NCBI GenBank assembly: GCA_009668015.1
Contig: WJYB01000008.1
Span: forward strand, 1-64,000
Reading direction: 5' to 3'
DNA: 64,000 nucleotides
Source of the DNA: Enterobacteriaceae bacterium RIT714
Lineage (GTDB): Bacteria; Pseudomonadota; Gammaproteobacteria; Enterobacterales; Enterobacteriaceae
The notes under the pieces are model-generated. The model saw only the letters and a program-made list of their open reading frames with translations. It was not told the DNA's origin and did no database searches. The translations under genes were made by a program, and so were the position numbers. Shown piece after piece: positions 1 to 9,995 of this stretch (position 1 is its first letter; the number at the start of each line of letters is the position of its first letter).

Positions 1-50
1 AGCTACCTGGCAGAAAATAAACCGTAATTTTTTTAACGAAGGAATGGAAA

Positions 51-713
51 ATGAATTTACGTAAAAAAGTCTTTCTTTTATCTGCGCTTGCATTGGCATC
101 TCTTAGTTCATCAGCATTCGCTGCAACGGAATGTATGTTCCAGGAGTCAATGTCCGTTGATTTAAAATTTGATAAAACACTTTCTTTTGATATGTCCAAA
201 TGGAATGTACCATCGAGTGGCTTTGCCCCTGTGACCGGAGACATTCAAGCCACTTCTACAGATCACGTGCGTTCTGTTTGTAATCATGGTCAAGATGGGC
301 AGACTCTTCAAGGAAGAGATCAATCAGCGGGCGAGGACTTAGAAAAATATTATACTGAAAATGGTAATCAATACTTAATGTATCATACTTCACTTAAAGG
401 TTTATATTATGGCGTGAAAATAAAGAACCCAAATTGCGCTGATGTGAGTGGGTATTTACCTCCTGATCAAAGCTATGCTCCACTTGTTGACGTTGGCGAT
501 GATGATGAAAAGTCATGTATGAATAATGATAATGACTGGACGTTCTCCATTAAATTCTTTACTGGCCCAGAATTTAAGGTTGCGCATAACACCTCATTCA
601 ATTCTGCGGTAGCAGGAAATCACGGTAGCTTCCGTATTTCTGGTGCTGGTGATGATGTTGATGACCGTAGTGTTGCCGTTAAAACTGTACAAATTAATGG
701 ATATTCTCAATAA
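51..713 (+). CDS. Secreted protein of unknown function
   Basis: A 220-residue protein that I do not recognise. It begins with a clear Sec signal peptide: positive residues, a hydrophobic stretch, and a likely cut after SAFA near residue 24. It should therefore be periplasmic or exported. The mature part is polar, rich in Asp, Asn, Ser and Gly, and has several cysteines that could pair in the periplasm. The ATG follows a GAAGGAATGG ribosome binding site. The gene is more AT-rich than its neighbours, which suggests transfer. A terminator follows it. A fimbrial or adhesin-like beta protein is possible, but no motif proves it. Confidence 0.75.
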   Translation: MNLRKKVFLLSALALASLSSSAFAATECMFQESMSVDLKFDKTLSFDMSKWNVPSSGFAPVTGDIQATSTDHVRSVCNHGQDGQTLQGRDQSAGEDLEKYYTENGNQYLMYHTSLKGLYYGVKIKNPNCADVSGYLPPDQSYAPLVDVGDDDEKSCMNNDNDWTFSIKFFTGPEFKVAHNTSFNSAVAGNHGSFRISGAGDDVDDRSVAVKTVQINGYSQ

Positions 714-769
714 CACCCTATCTAAACCAAATATTCTGTATTAGTTATTAACAACTGACCGTTGTCCCC

Positions 770-797
770 AATAAGGCCGCATTGCGGCCTTATTGTA
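770..797 (+). terminator. Rho-independent terminator after the secreted protein gene
   Basis: An 11-bp perfect inverted repeat, AATAAGGCCGC and its complement, separated by ATT, lies 56 bases after the stop codon. The T tract after it is weak. Confidence 0.7.
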
Positions 798-1002
798 TGG
801 CTAACTGAAAAAATCACGTCCTTTGGGAGTGGTCAGTAACCGATATTGGCTCTGGCTTACTGTCTTTCGGTTGCGATCTCACAGAACGGGGAGGCTCTTC
901 TTTTTTAAGATTTTGCTACTGCTTTTCGGGATGAAACCACCGCCACCTGCTATGAAAGCACGTTTTTATTTCTATCCCGCTCACAAAAAATGATCCCTCT
1001 CT
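798..1002. other. Intergenic stretch without visible genes
   Basis: Between the terminator and the promoter of the glucoside operon I see no convincing reading frame, repeat or structured RNA. Confidence 0.5.
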
Positions 1003-1070
1003 TTGATTGATTTTTCATCTTTGTCTATATGACTAGTCATGAAATTTAAATGACTAGTCATATCAGGAGA
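1003..1070 (+). promoter_or_regulatory. Promoter with twin palindromic operators for the GH1/PTS operon
   Basis: A sigma-70-like promoter is visible: TTGATT at 1003-1008, a 17-base spacer, and TATATG at 1026-1031. The perfect palindrome ATGACTAGTCAT occurs twice, at 1029-1040 and 1050-1061. The copies are 21 bases apart, two helix turns. The first overlaps the -10 element and the second precedes the AGGAGA ribosome site at 1065-1070. This fits repression by the GntR/UTRA regulator encoded last in the operon. The link to that protein is inferred. Confidence 0.7.
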
Positions 1071-1074
1071 AACC

Positions 1075-2451
1075 ATGAATCAATCACTGCCAGCCAACTT
1101 TTTATGGGGAAATTCGGTTTCCAGCATGCAGACCGAAGGGGCGTGGAACGAGGGCGGAAAAGGGATGTCGGTGTATGACATTCGTGAAGCCGGTGAAAAT
1201 GCCTCCGACTGGAAAGTCGCGACCGACTCATACCATCGTTACAAAGAAGATTTTGATTTGATGCAGGATTTGGGGATGAATTGTTATCGCTTTCAGATCT
1301 CCTGGAGTCGCGTCTGTCCGCAGGGCGACGGCGAATTCAACGAAGAGGGCATCGCCTTTTACGATCGCTTTATCAACGATCTGATCGCGCGCGGTATTGA
1401 GCCGATGGTCTGCCTGTATCACTTCGATATGCCGTTAGCGCTGGCGCAAGAGTACAACGGTTTTACCGATCGTCGGGTGATGGACGCCTTCGTCCGTTAC
1501 GGCAAAAAGATGATCGATTGCTATGGCGATCGCGTGAAGTACTGGCTGACGTTTAACGAGCAGAACATTTTCCATATGCCGGAAGCGTTCAGAGTCTCAG
1601 GCTACATGAAAGGCGAGCAAACCCTGCGCGAACTCTACGAAATCCAGCATCATACGATGGTGGCGCACATGGCATTGACCGAGTATTTACACGAGGCGAA
1701 ACCAGGGCAGTTGATGGGCGGCATGCTGGCGCACCAGCTGATCTATCCGGCTACCTGCAAACCGCGTGATATCTTCTGCGCCCAGCAGTACGACGAGTTC
1801 CTCAACCAGAATCTGCTGCGCGTCTTTGCCGGTCAGGGCTACAGCCCGGCGGTGATGGCGGTGGTTGAGCAACAGGGCTTTAGCGATCTCTATCGCGCGG
1901 AAGATTTAGCCCTGCTGGCACGAACCAAAAATGACTTTATGGCGTTTAGCTACTACGCGAGTAAAACCCTCGACAGCGATCTGATCCCGGAAGGCACGCC
2001 GGTGAACGACTATCTGGCCCACGGCGAGAAGAACAATCCGTTCCTGAAAGCCACCGAATGGAACTGGCAAATCGATCCGCTCGGTTTCCGCACCATCATC
2101 ACCCGCTATTACAACGACTGGCGTCTGCCGGTGTTCCCGATTGAAAACGGCATCGGGGTGATTGAATCCTGGGATGGGGTTAACCCGATTGAGGATGACT
2201 ACCGTATTGATTATCACCGCCAGCATTTTGAGGCGATGAAAGCGGCCATTTTTGAAGACGGCGCGCAGGTGATCGGCTATCTCGGCTGGGGTTTGATCGA
2301 CATTCTCAGCTCGCAGGGCGACATGCGTAAACGCTACGGCGTGGTGTATGTCAATCGTGAAAACCACGATCTCAAAGATCTGAAACGGGTGCCGAAAAAG
2401 AGCTACGCATGGCTTAAACAGGCCATTCATAGTAACGGACGCGAGCTGTAA
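1075..2451 (+). CDS. Glycoside hydrolase family 1, 6-phospho-beta-glucosidase
   Basis: Cytoplasmic enzyme of 458 residues that should hydrolyse a phosphorylated beta-glucoside delivered by the PTS. The GH1 acid/base glutamate is E162 in the TFNEQN motif and the nucleophile is E357 in PIENGIG. The C-terminal loop S412-S413...K419-R-Y421 has the Ser/Lys/Tyr set that family-1 phospho-glycosidases use to bind the 6-phosphate. That argues for a phospho-beta-glucosidase over a plain beta-glucosidase. The ATG follows AGGAGA. It is the first gene of an operon with the PTS permease and GntR regulator. The exact sugar (cellobiose, arbutin, gentiobiose or other) cannot be read from the sequence. Confidence 0.9.
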   Translation: MNQSLPANFLWGNSVSSMQTEGAWNEGGKGMSVYDIREAGENASDWKVATDSYHRYKEDFDLMQDLGMNCYRFQISWSRVCPQGDGEFNEEGIAFYDRFINDLIARGIEPMVCLYHFDMPLALAQEYNGFTDRRVMDAFVRYGKKMIDCYGDRVKYWLTFNEQNIFHMPEAFRVSGYMKGEQTLRELYEIQHHTMVAHMALTEYLHEAKPGQLMGGMLAHQLIYPATCKPRDIFCAQQYDEFLNQNLLRVFAGQGYSPAVMAVVEQQGFSDLYRAEDLALLARTKNDFMAFSYYASKTLDSDLIPEGTPVNDYLAHGEKNNPFLKATEWNWQIDPLGFRTIITRYYNDWRLPVFPIENGIGVIESWDGVNPIEDDYRIDYHRQHFEAMKAAIFEDGAQVIGYLGWGLIDILSSQGDMRKRYGVVYVNRENHDLKDLKRVPKKSYAWLKQAIHSNGREL

Positions 2452-2502
2452 GCCGTACGCTGCCGGACCGGTTTTTGTGACTGATTAATGGGAATATCCG
2501 CT

Positions 2503-3825
2503 ATGTCTGAAACAAAAATAACGCCAAATATGCAGTCCTTTGTTGATAAATTTGTTGAGTTCTCAGCGCGCCTGGCAAACCAGGTACACTTACGTTCCTT
2601 GCGCGACGCCTTTGCCACCGTGATGCCCATCTTTATTCTCGCGGGCCTGGCGGTACTGGTGAATAACGTGGTGTTTCCGTGGGTGTTTGAAGGTGAAACG
2701 CTCGCCCAGTTCAAGGTGTGGGGCGAGGCGATAATCAATGGCACGCTCAATATTGCGGCGCTGTTGCTAGCCCCGATGATTGCCTGGTCGCTGGCGCGCA
2801 ACAAAGATTTCGACAATCCGGTCTCGGCAGTGGTTATCGCGGTGAGCAGTTTCATCATTATGATGCCGATGCAGTTGCAACTGGTGCCTGTCGGCAGTCA
2901 GACCACGGTGAATGTCACGCAGGTGCTGACGTTTGCCAATATTGGTTCGACAGGGATTTTTGCAGGCGTGCTGATCGGCCTGATCTCCACTGAAGTGTTT
3001 ATCGCCATTTCACGTTTGAAGGCGTTGCACATTTCGCTGGGCGAGAACGTCCCGCCTGCGGTCAGTAAATCGTTTACGGCGCTGATCCCGACCATCATCA
3101 CGCTCTCCCTGTTTGCTGTCATTGCCGCACTGCTGGCCAATGTCCTGCATACGGATCTTATTCACCTGATAACGACCTTTATCCAGCAGCCGTTGCGCTT
3201 AATCAACACCAGTCTGCCGGGGACTATTTTTATCTACAGTTTTGGTAATTTCCTGTTTACCCTTGGGATTCATCAATCGGTGGTGAACAGCGTGATTCTG
3301 GAACCGTTCCTGTTAATCAACACTAATGAGAACATGCTGGCTTTCGCCAGCGGGCAGCCGATTCCGCATATCATCAATAATATCTTTGTGCCGACGTTTG
3401 GGATGGTGGGCGGGACCGGGAGCACCATCTCCCTGCTGATTGCGATTTTCATCTTCTCGCGGCAACAGTCTGCTAAACAGGTGGCGCGTTTATCACTGGC
3501 GCCGGGTCTGTTCAATATCAACGAGCCGGTGATCTTTGGCCTGCCGATTGTCTTTAACTTACCGCTGATGATCCCGTTTGTGCTGTTACCCGCGATTGGC
3601 ATCTACTTTGCCTGGCTTTGTACCACGCTCGGACTGATGTCGCGCTGCGTGGTAATGATCCCGTGGACCACGCCGCCGATCTTAAGCGCCTGGCTGGCGA
3701 CGGCGGGGGACTGGCGGGCGGTGGTGGTGCAGTTGGCAATCATCATTTTTGGTGTATTCTTCTACCTGCCTTTCCTCAAGATTGCCGAGAGGGTGGCGTT
3801 AAAAAACAGTGCGATAGCGGATTAA
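2503..3825 (+). CDS. PTS lactose/cellobiose-family EIIC permease
   Basis: Integral membrane sugar permease of 440 residues with about ten hydrophobic segments. It carries the INEPVIFG motif typical of the lactose/cellobiose EIIC family, around residue 340. It imports a beta-glucoside for the GH1 enzyme encoded just upstream. No EIIA or EIIB domain is fused to it or encoded beside it, so phosphate must come from EIIA/EIIB proteins encoded elsewhere. I chose the ATG at 2503, which has GGGAA upstream. An in-frame ATG at 2488 would add five residues. Confidence 0.88.
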   Translation: MSETKITPNMQSFVDKFVEFSARLANQVHLRSLRDAFATVMPIFILAGLAVLVNNVVFPWVFEGETLAQFKVWGEAIINGTLNIAALLLAPMIAWSLARNKDFDNPVSAVVIAVSSFIIMMPMQLQLVPVGSQTTVNVTQVLTFANIGSTGIFAGVLIGLISTEVFIAISRLKALHISLGENVPPAVSKSFTALIPTIITLSLFAVIAALLANVLHTDLIHLITTFIQQPLRLINTSLPGTIFIYSFGNFLFTLGIHQSVVNSVILEPFLLINTNENMLAFASGQPIPHIINNIFVPTFGMVGGTGSTISLLIAIFIFSRQQSAKQVARLSLAPGLFNINEPVIFGLPIVFNLPLMIPFVLLPAIGIYFAWLCTTLGLMSRCVVMIPWTTPPILSAWLATAGDWRAVVVQLAIIIFGVFFYLPFLKIAERVALKNSAIAD

Positions 3826-3841
3826 TCAAAAGGAAAAGGCG

Positions 3842-4558
3842 ATGGCGGCGAAGTACATCACCATAGCGCGGGAAATCAAGAAACGCATCATCAGCCAGCA
3901 GTATGCCGCCAATGAACCGCTGCCGGATCAGTTTGCGCTGGCGGCGGAGTTTAGCACTAGTCGGATGACCATTCAGCAGGCGATGCGCCAGCTAATTGTT
4001 GAGGGGCTGGTCTATACCCGACAGGGGCAGGGGACTTTTATTCGCAAAAACTTCCTGCAGCTCTCGCAGTGGGATCTCTCCGGCAGCGACTACTTTGGCG
4101 CGACCAAAACCTGGGAACATCTCGGCACGGTGAGCAGCCAGGTTGTGCATTTCGAACTGCGCTTTCCGAACGAGAAAGAGCAGTCGTCCCTGATGATAAA
4201 CGCCGATACGCCGATCTATGATTTTATCCGCCTGCGTTTGCTGAACGGCGAGCCGATGTCGCTCGATTCCACCGTGATGCCGCTCAATCTGGTGCCGGGG
4301 CTGAATAAGACCCATCTTGAAAGCTCGGTATTCCAGTATGTTCAGGACACGCTGGGGCTGAAGATCATGGGATCGTATCGGGTGGTGCGGGCGTTAAAAC
4401 CCAACGCGCTGGATATGCAGCATCTGGTGTGTGAGCAGACCGACCCGGTGCTGGAGGTCGAGCAGGTGATCTATCTGGAGGATGGCACGCCGCTGGAATA
4501 CGCCCACTGCCATTATCGTTACGATCACGGCGGAATCGTCATCGTGAATAACGGCTAA
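3842..4558 (+). CDS. GntR-family (HutC/UTRA) transcriptional regulator
   Basis: Regulator of 238 residues. The N-terminal winged helix-turn-helix (about residues 5-70, containing FALAAEFSTSRMTIQQAMRQ) is of the GntR type. The rest matches the UTRA ligand domain of the HutC subfamily, which senses small phosphorylated sugars in many PTS operons. It lies 16 bases after the permease behind an AAAGGAAAAGG ribosome site and is the last gene of the operon. The twin ATGACTAGTCAT palindromes upstream of the GH1 gene are its likely operators, giving self-regulation of the operon. Confidence 0.88.
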   Translation: MAAKYITIAREIKKRIISQQYAANEPLPDQFALAAEFSTSRMTIQQAMRQLIVEGLVYTRQGQGTFIRKNFLQLSQWDLSGSDYFGATKTWEHLGTVSSQVVHFELRFPNEKEQSSLMINADTPIYDFIRLRLLNGEPMSLDSTVMPLNLVPGLNKTHLESSVFQYVQDTLGLKIMGSYRVVRALKPNALDMQHLVCEQTDPVLEVEQVIYLEDGTPLEYAHCHYRYDHGGIVIVNNG

Positions 4559-4590
4559 TAAAAAAGCGGGCTCATTAGCCCGCTTTTTTG
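4559..4590. terminator. Bidirectional terminator between gntR and ldtB
   Basis: The stem AAAGCGGGCT, loop CATT, and AGCCCGCTTT is flanked by A and T runs on both sides. It can stop transcripts from both convergent genes. Confidence 0.88.
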
Positions 4591-4605
4591 ATGCTGCAAC
4601 CGCTA

Positions 4606-5526
4606 TCAGTTCAAACGTACCGGCATACCGGAACGATTCTGTACCGCTTGATCCACAATGGTGGTTTCAACGTCAGCCTGGCTGGTGACAGCCTGCACGT
4701 TGCTCTTCAGCGTAATCGGTACGATCTCGTTATTGTTAATCTGATCTTCGCTGGTGGACAGCGGATTGTGGACTTCGATATAGCGGCTGCCATCAGGCTC
4801 GGAGGTCGCTTTTACCGGCTCGTTGATGAACTGGACGCGAGTCCCGACCGGCACATTCTCGAACAGGAACTTGATATCGTCGTTACGCAGACGCACACAG
4901 CCGTGGCTCACGCGCAGACCGATACCAAAGTTGGCGTTGGTGCCGTGAATCGCATACAGACGGCCAATATACAGCGCGTACAGACCCATAGGGTTGTCCG
5001 GGCCCGCAGGAACAACGGCTGGCAACGGCTCGCCCGCAGCGATGTACTCGGCGTGCATCTTGGCGGTTGGCGTCCAGGTTGGGCCGGCTTTCTTACGTTC
5101 TACTTTGGTGGTCCAGTTCAGCGGGGTGTCTTTGCCCAACTGACCAATACCGATTGGCAGAACGATCACGGTGTTGGTGCCTTTAGGGTAGTAATACAGG
5201 CGCATTTCGGCGCTGTTGATCACAATACCTTCATGGACGGTGTCCGGCAGGATCAGCTGCTGAGGAATATTCAGCACGGTACCGGCTTTTGGCAGATACG
5301 GGTCTACGCCCGGGTTAGCCTCCAGTATGTTGGACAGGCCCAACTGGTACTCGGCGGCGTAATATTCCAGCGGCTGGGTGTTCCCTTCCGGAACGATCAC
5401 CACCTGGTTTTGACCCACCAGACGGCTACCGTCTGTCGGCAGCGGATAAGTCACCGCAGAAGCGGTATTGCAAAAACCTACTACGGCTAACGCCGCCGCA
5501 AAAAGCGTTGATAATTTCATATTCAT
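4606..5526 (-). CDS. ldtB: L,D-transpeptidase LdtB (YbiS)
   Basis: Periplasmic L,D-transpeptidase of 306 residues, the same length as E. coli YbiS and near-identical along it. It attaches Braun lipoprotein to meso-diaminopimelate in peptidoglycan. A signal peptide ends near SAV (about residue 25), followed by a LysM-like region and a YkuD catalytic domain. The active-site motif SHGCVRLRN supplies the nucleophilic cysteine and its histidine. It is convergent with the glucoside operon and divergent from ybiT. The start with MNMK matches the E. coli protein. Confidence 0.96.
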   Translation of the reverse strand: MNMKLSTLFAAALAVVGFCNTASAVTYPLPTDGSRLVGQNQVVIVPEGNTQPLEYYAAEYQLGLSNILEANPGVDPYLPKAGTVLNIPQQLILPDTVHEGIVINSAEMRLYYYPKGTNTVIVLPIGIGQLGKDTPLNWTTKVERKKAGPTWTPTAKMHAEYIAAGEPLPAVVPAGPDNPMGLYALYIGRLYAIHGTNANFGIGLRVSHGCVRLRNDDIKFLFENVPVGTRVQFINEPVKATSEPDGSRYIEVHNPLSTSEDQINNNEIVPITLKSNVQAVTSQADVETTIVDQAVQNRSGMPVRLN

Positions 5527-5749
5527 GTTATGCGAGGTATCTTTGCCACTCTGGCGATTAGTTGATGAGTCTGAATCATTGATGGGAGCGCATTATATGT
5601 GCATTCCCTCGCGCATGGAATTCAGATGTGTACGAAATCACATTTTTTTCGATTTTGTTAAAGTTTAGTGGGTTGTTGCAACACGGGATCTCATTTCGGA
5701 ATTGTGGCATAATGCCGTGTTTATCACACTTTTTCGCAGGAATCTCCCC

Positions 5750-7345
5750 GTGTTAGTTACCAGCAACGTCACTATGCAGTTTGGCAGTAAGCCGCTGTTC
5801 GAAAACATTTCCGTCAAATTTGGCGGCGGCAACCGTTACGGCCTGATTGGTGCCAACGGTAGCGGAAAATCCACCTTTATGAAGATTCTCGGCGGCGATT
5901 TAGAGCCGACGCTGGGCAACGTGTCGCTCGATCCAAACGAGCGCCTCGGCAAGCTGCGTCAGGATCAGTTCGCCTTTGAAGAGTTTTCAGTGCTCGATAC
6001 CGTGATCATGGGACACGGGGAACTGTGGGAAGTGAAGCAGGAGCGCGACCGCATTTATGGTCTGGCAGAAATGAGCGAAGAAGACGGCTATAAAGTGGCC
6101 GATCTCGAAGTGCTCTACGGCGAAATGGACGGCTATTCCGCCGAATCCCGTGCCGGTGAACTGCTGCTTGGGGTCGGTATTCCGGTTGAGCAACACTACG
6201 GCCTAATGAGCGAAGTGGCGCCAGGCTGGAAGCTGCGTGTGCTGTTGGCGCAGGCGCTGTTCTCTAACCCTGACATTCTGCTGCTCGACGAACCAACGAA
6301 CAACCTGGACATCGATACCATTCGCTGGCTGGAACAGACGCTGAACGACCGTGACAGCACCATGATCATCATTTCGCACGACCGTCACTTCCTGAACATG
6401 GTCTGCACCCACATGGCCGATCTGGATTACGGCGAGCTGCGCGTTTATCCGGGCAACTACGACGAATACATGACGGCGGCAACGCAGGCGCGCGAACGTC
6501 TGCTGGCGGATAACGCCAAGAAAAAAGCGCAGATTGCCGACTTGCAATCGTTCGTGAGCCGCTTTAGCGCCAACGCCTCTAAATCGCGCCAGGCCACTTC
6601 TCGTGCGCGTCAGATTGATAAGATCAAGCTGGACGAAGTGAAAGCATCCAGCCGTCAGAACCCGTTCATCCGCTTTGAGCAGGACAAGAAATTGTTCCGT
6701 AACGCGCTGGAAGTTGAAGCGCTGGCGAAAGGTTTTGATAACGGTCCCCTGTTCAAAAAATTCAACCTGCTGCTGGAAGTGGGCGAGAAAATTGCGGTTC
6801 TGGGTGCGAACGGCGTGGGTAAATCTACCCTGCTGAAAACGCTGGTCGGTGAGCTGACGCCGGATAGCGGTACCGTGAAGTGGTCCGAGAATGCGCAGCT
6901 GGGCTACTATGCGCAGGATCACGAATACGAATTCGAAAACGATTTGACGGTCTTTGACTGGATGAGCCAGTGGAAGCAGGAAGGCGACGACGAGCAGGCT
7001 GTTCGCGGTATCCTTGGCCGTCTGCTGTTCAGCCAGGATGATATCAAGAAGCCCGCCAAAGTGCTGTCCGGTGGTGAAAAAGGGCGCATGCTGTTCGGTA
7101 AGCTGATGATGGAAAAACCCAATATCCTGGTGATGGATGAACCGACTAACCACCTGGATATGGAATCTATCGAATCGCTGAACATGGCGCTGGAGATGTA
7201 TCAGGGCACGCTGATCTTTGTTTCCCACGACCGTGAGTTTGTGAGCTCGCTGGCAACCCGCGTGATTGAGATTACGCCGGAGCGCATCGTGGACTTCACC
7301 GGTAACTACGAAGATTACCTGCGCAGTAAAGGCATCGACGGTTAA
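5750..7345 (+). CDS. ybiT: ABC-F family ATPase YbiT
   Basis: Cytoplasmic ABC-F protein of 531 residues with two ABC domains and no membrane domain. Such proteins act on the ribosome as translation factors. The Walker A motifs are GANGSGKST (N-terminal half) and GANGVGKST (C-terminal half). Both halves have the DEPTN Walker B, and the second has a full LSGGEKGR signature. The first signature is degenerate, as in E. coli. I chose the GTG at 5750, which follows a CAGGAAT site and gives the E. coli N-terminus. A longer upstream in-frame start at 5702 lacks support. It stands alone as in other enterics. Confidence 0.94.
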   Translation: MLVTSNVTMQFGSKPLFENISVKFGGGNRYGLIGANGSGKSTFMKILGGDLEPTLGNVSLDPNERLGKLRQDQFAFEEFSVLDTVIMGHGELWEVKQERDRIYGLAEMSEEDGYKVADLEVLYGEMDGYSAESRAGELLLGVGIPVEQHYGLMSEVAPGWKLRVLLAQALFSNPDILLLDEPTNNLDIDTIRWLEQTLNDRDSTMIIISHDRHFLNMVCTHMADLDYGELRVYPGNYDEYMTAATQARERLLADNAKKKAQIADLQSFVSRFSANASKSRQATSRARQIDKIKLDEVKASSRQNPFIRFEQDKKLFRNALEVEALAKGFDNGPLFKKFNLLLEVGEKIAVLGANGVGKSTLLKTLVGELTPDSGTVKWSENAQLGYYAQDHEYEFENDLTVFDWMSQWKQEGDDEQAVRGILGRLLFSQDDIKKPAKVLSGGEKGRMLFGKLMMEKPNILVMDEPTNHLDMESIESLNMALEMYQGTLIFVSHDREFVSSLATRVIEITPERIVDFTGNYEDYLRSKGIDG

Positions 7346-7488
7346 TTTCCCGTCGTCTTTCACGCTGCAGATGCGTTGGCTTCACCTGTTCACCCCGGTC
7401 ACTTACTTATGTAAGCTCCCGGGGATTCACAGGTTTGCCGCCTTCCTGCAACGCGAAATACTTAGGGAAAGGCGTCGTGCTTTTGTTG

Positions 7489-7614
7489 CCTCGCCCTATG
7501 CTGAGAAGGGACCGCCCGGTGCGGTTTTCCCCCTCGCCCGATGGAGAGAAGGGACTGCCCGGTACGGTTTTTCTTCTTGCCACTATGGGGAGAAGGCCGG
7601 GGTGAGGGGAGGCG
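7489..7614. repeat. Tandem GC-rich repeat, about 43 bp, 2.5 copies
   Basis: Between ybiT and the GH31 gene a unit starting TCGCCC.ATG..GAGAAGGGA and containing GCCCGGT.CGGTTTT occurs at about 7491 and 7534. A third, partial copy lies near 7578. It ends in GGCCGGGGTGAGGGG, a sequence shared with other host intergenic repeats in this window, so it belongs to the same dispersed REP-like family. The whole gap 7346-7614 holds no gene that I can support. Confidence 0.6.
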
Positions 7615-9978
7615 TTACACAACCCATTCACTCCCTTCAACACCATTCACCAGCAGCTTACGTTTTTCGCCCGCCGGTAACGACACCTTCAGCGCTTTCC
7701 ATGCCGGACGATAATCACCGCGTGCGTTAACCTCCAGATTAATGGTTGAGCCGCTGCACGACATCTCCCATTCCAGCCATAGCGCATTGCCTTTCTGGTA
7801 ACCCCAGCTCTCGCCGTCATCCTCAAACAGCAGGCCTGACGTCGTGCCAACGCCTTTCACCGGGAACAGTTTCAGCTCACGCGAATCATCTTTTGCGCTG
7901 TTGACGTGGGTAATGCGCTCGCTGAGTGGCAAACCTGCGCCCGCGCGCACCATCAGCGGCAGTTTTTCCAGCGGCGCGTCGCGAACGACCCTCTGTCCAC
8001 CGGCGAACCATTCATGGGTGTAATAATCGTACCAGCCGGTTTCATTATCCGGCAGCCAGATGCGGCGCTCGCGCTGACCCGCCTCAACCACGCTTGCCAC
8101 TAACAGATCGCGCCCGAGCAGGAAATCATCGCACTCTTCGAATGTTTGCGCGTCGTGCTCGTGATCGAGGAAAGTCGGACGCAGCATCGGCTCGTCATCC
8201 GCATGCGCCTGCCAGAGCAGGGTATAGAGATACGGCAGCAGGCGATAGCGTAGTTCAATCGCCCCACGGATCGCAGGCGTGACGCCCGGATACATCCACG
8301 GCTCGTTCACCGTCTGGTCATCATTCCACGAGTGAATGGTAAAGCGCGGGTGCATCACGCCGTTCTGGACCCAGCGCACAAATAGCTCTGCGTCTGGCTT
8401 GTCGCCCGAGAAGCCGCCGACATCGTGACCCACGTTAAACAGCCCGGAAAGACTCATCCCCAGCCCCATGCGGGTGTTATAGCGCAGAGTGTCCCAGTTG
8501 GTGCGGTTATCGCCGCTCCAGGTCTGGACGTAGCGCTGCATCCCGGCACAGCCCGAGCGGGAGATCAGATAAGGACGTTTTTCCGGCGCAAAGCGCTGCT
8601 GGGCCTCCATCGAGGCGCGCATCATCAGCAGTGGCATCACCGGGCGAATATGTTTGATGGCAATTTCCTGGCCAAATCCGTGGCAACGGGCTTCGCCGTC
8701 CCAGACTTCGAATTCGTTGTTGTCGTTCCAGGTGGAGTCGATGCCCATCTCCAGCAGTTGTGTGGTCACTCCTTCCTGCCACCACTGAATGGTTTGCGGG
8801 TGAGTAAAATCGAGGTGAGAGCCTTCGTCATCCCAGAAGCTGGAACGTTCAGGTGCATCAGTTTCAGAATCGCGAATAAATAATCCGCGTTCTGCCACTT
8901 CGTTATAGCGTGGGTGATCCTGCAACAAACACGGTTTGATGTTGGCCGCGAGCTTGAGGCCCGCATCGTGGAACGCCTGGGTCATCACCTTCGGCTGCGG
9001 CACTTTGTCATAGTTCCAGTTGAAGACGTAGCGCTTACCGTTGATCGAGGTGTACCCGGACGAGAGCTGGAAAGAGTCGCACGGAATGGCGTGCTCTTCG
9101 CAGAGGCGGATAAAGTTCATCAGCTGGTTCTGCGCGTCAGGCGCATCGGTGTAGTGCATGGTCGAACCGCTGTAGCCCAGGCTCCATTTCGGCCCGAACA
9201 GCGTTTTCCCGGTCAGACGGACAAAGGCTTTGGTCACGTCCAGCACCCGTTTGCCGGTGAAAATGTAGTAGTCGATATCGCCCGCTTCCGCCTGCCAGCG
9301 GCGATACGCCGTATGGTAGTTGTCGATTTCGTTCCCCAGATCCAGCCAGCAGCTGCTCAGGTTGTCGTAAAACAGACCGTAACTCACGTCATCGCGGCGG
9401 GCGATAGTGAACGGAATATGCTTATACAGCGGATCGGTGCTGGTGGCGTTATAGCCCATCGCGTCCAGGTTGCGCATTTCATAGCGTTTACCGTTACGCT
9501 GCAAATCACCCGCTTTCTCGCCCAGACCGTAAAAACGCTCATCTTTGCGACGGCTCAGATAGTGAGCCGCGCCGTCACCGTGGGCATTCAGCAGATAGGC
9601 GCTGGTCGGACGGTCGTTCACCAGCGCTTGCCAGTCTCCGCCTTCGTTGCGGTAATGCCACTCCAGCCACAGCGGCTGATGCACGGTCACGCGCAGCTGT
9701 TCGGTGGCGACCACCAGCGTGTCGTCCTGCTGCGTCAGCGTCCACGACGGGCAGGTAAAACCGCTGAGATCTTCGCGGTGGCGGCCCTCCCACGGCACGT
9801 CTTTTTCAGGGGCGATGCTCCAGGTTTTCTCCAGCGCCAGCTCGCCTTTGCGTTTGATCAGTACGCGAAACAGATTCTCTTCCAGCACATACAGACACAG
9901 GCGGTGCTGATTATCGACCAGCAGTTCCAGATGATGTGCCGACTGTTGATCTACGGTCCAGCTTTTCAGGGTTTTCAT
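7615..9978 (-). CDS. Glycoside hydrolase family 31 (alpha-glucosidase/alpha-xylosidase type)
   Basis: Cytoplasmic GH31 enzyme of 787 residues with no signal peptide. It has an N-terminal beta-sandwich, a (beta/alpha)8 barrel and C-terminal beta domains. The catalytic nucleophile is likely the Asp in GIDSTWNDNNEFE (about residue 419), and the acid/base the Asp in WSGDNRTNWD (about residue 490). The family removes alpha-linked glucose, xylose or sulfoquinovose; the substrate here cannot be told. I chose ATG 9978, whose product matches the usual start; a GTG at 9993 is also possible. It follows the MFS gene at very short range, so the two form an operon. K-12 has no gene here. Confidence 0.88.
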   Translation of the reverse strand: MKTLKSWTVDQQSAHHLELLVDNQHRLCLYVLEENLFRVLIKRKGELALEKTWSIAPEKDVPWEGRHREDLSGFTCPSWTLTQQDDTLVVATEQLRVTVHQPLWLEWHYRNEGGDWQALVNDRPTSAYLLNAHGDGAAHYLSRRKDERFYGLGEKAGDLQRNGKRYEMRNLDAMGYNATSTDPLYKHIPFTIARRDDVSYGLFYDNLSSCWLDLGNEIDNYHTAYRRWQAEAGDIDYYIFTGKRVLDVTKAFVRLTGKTLFGPKWSLGYSGSTMHYTDAPDAQNQLMNFIRLCEEHAIPCDSFQLSSGYTSINGKRYVFNWNYDKVPQPKVMTQAFHDAGLKLAANIKPCLLQDHPRYNEVAERGLFIRDSETDAPERSSFWDDEGSHLDFTHPQTIQWWQEGVTTQLLEMGIDSTWNDNNEFEVWDGEARCHGFGQEIAIKHIRPVMPLLMMRASMEAQQRFAPEKRPYLISRSGCAGMQRYVQTWSGDNRTNWDTLRYNTRMGLGMSLSGLFNVGHDVGGFSGDKPDAELFVRWVQNGVMHPRFTIHSWNDDQTVNEPWMYPGVTPAIRGAIELRYRLLPYLYTLLWQAHADDEPMLRPTFLDHEHDAQTFEECDDFLLGRDLLVASVVEAGQRERRIWLPDNETGWYDYYTHEWFAGGQRVVRDAPLEKLPLMVRAGAGLPLSERITHVNSAKDDSRELKLFPVKGVGTTSGLLFEDDGESWGYQKGNALWLEWEMSCSGSTINLEVNARGDYRPAWKALKVSLPAGEKRKLLVNGVEGSEWVV

Positions 9979-9995
9979 ATGCAATACATCCACTA

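Noticed and set aside
6203-7363. A 386-codon open frame on the minus strand
   Set aside because: It is antisense to ybiT and matches no family.
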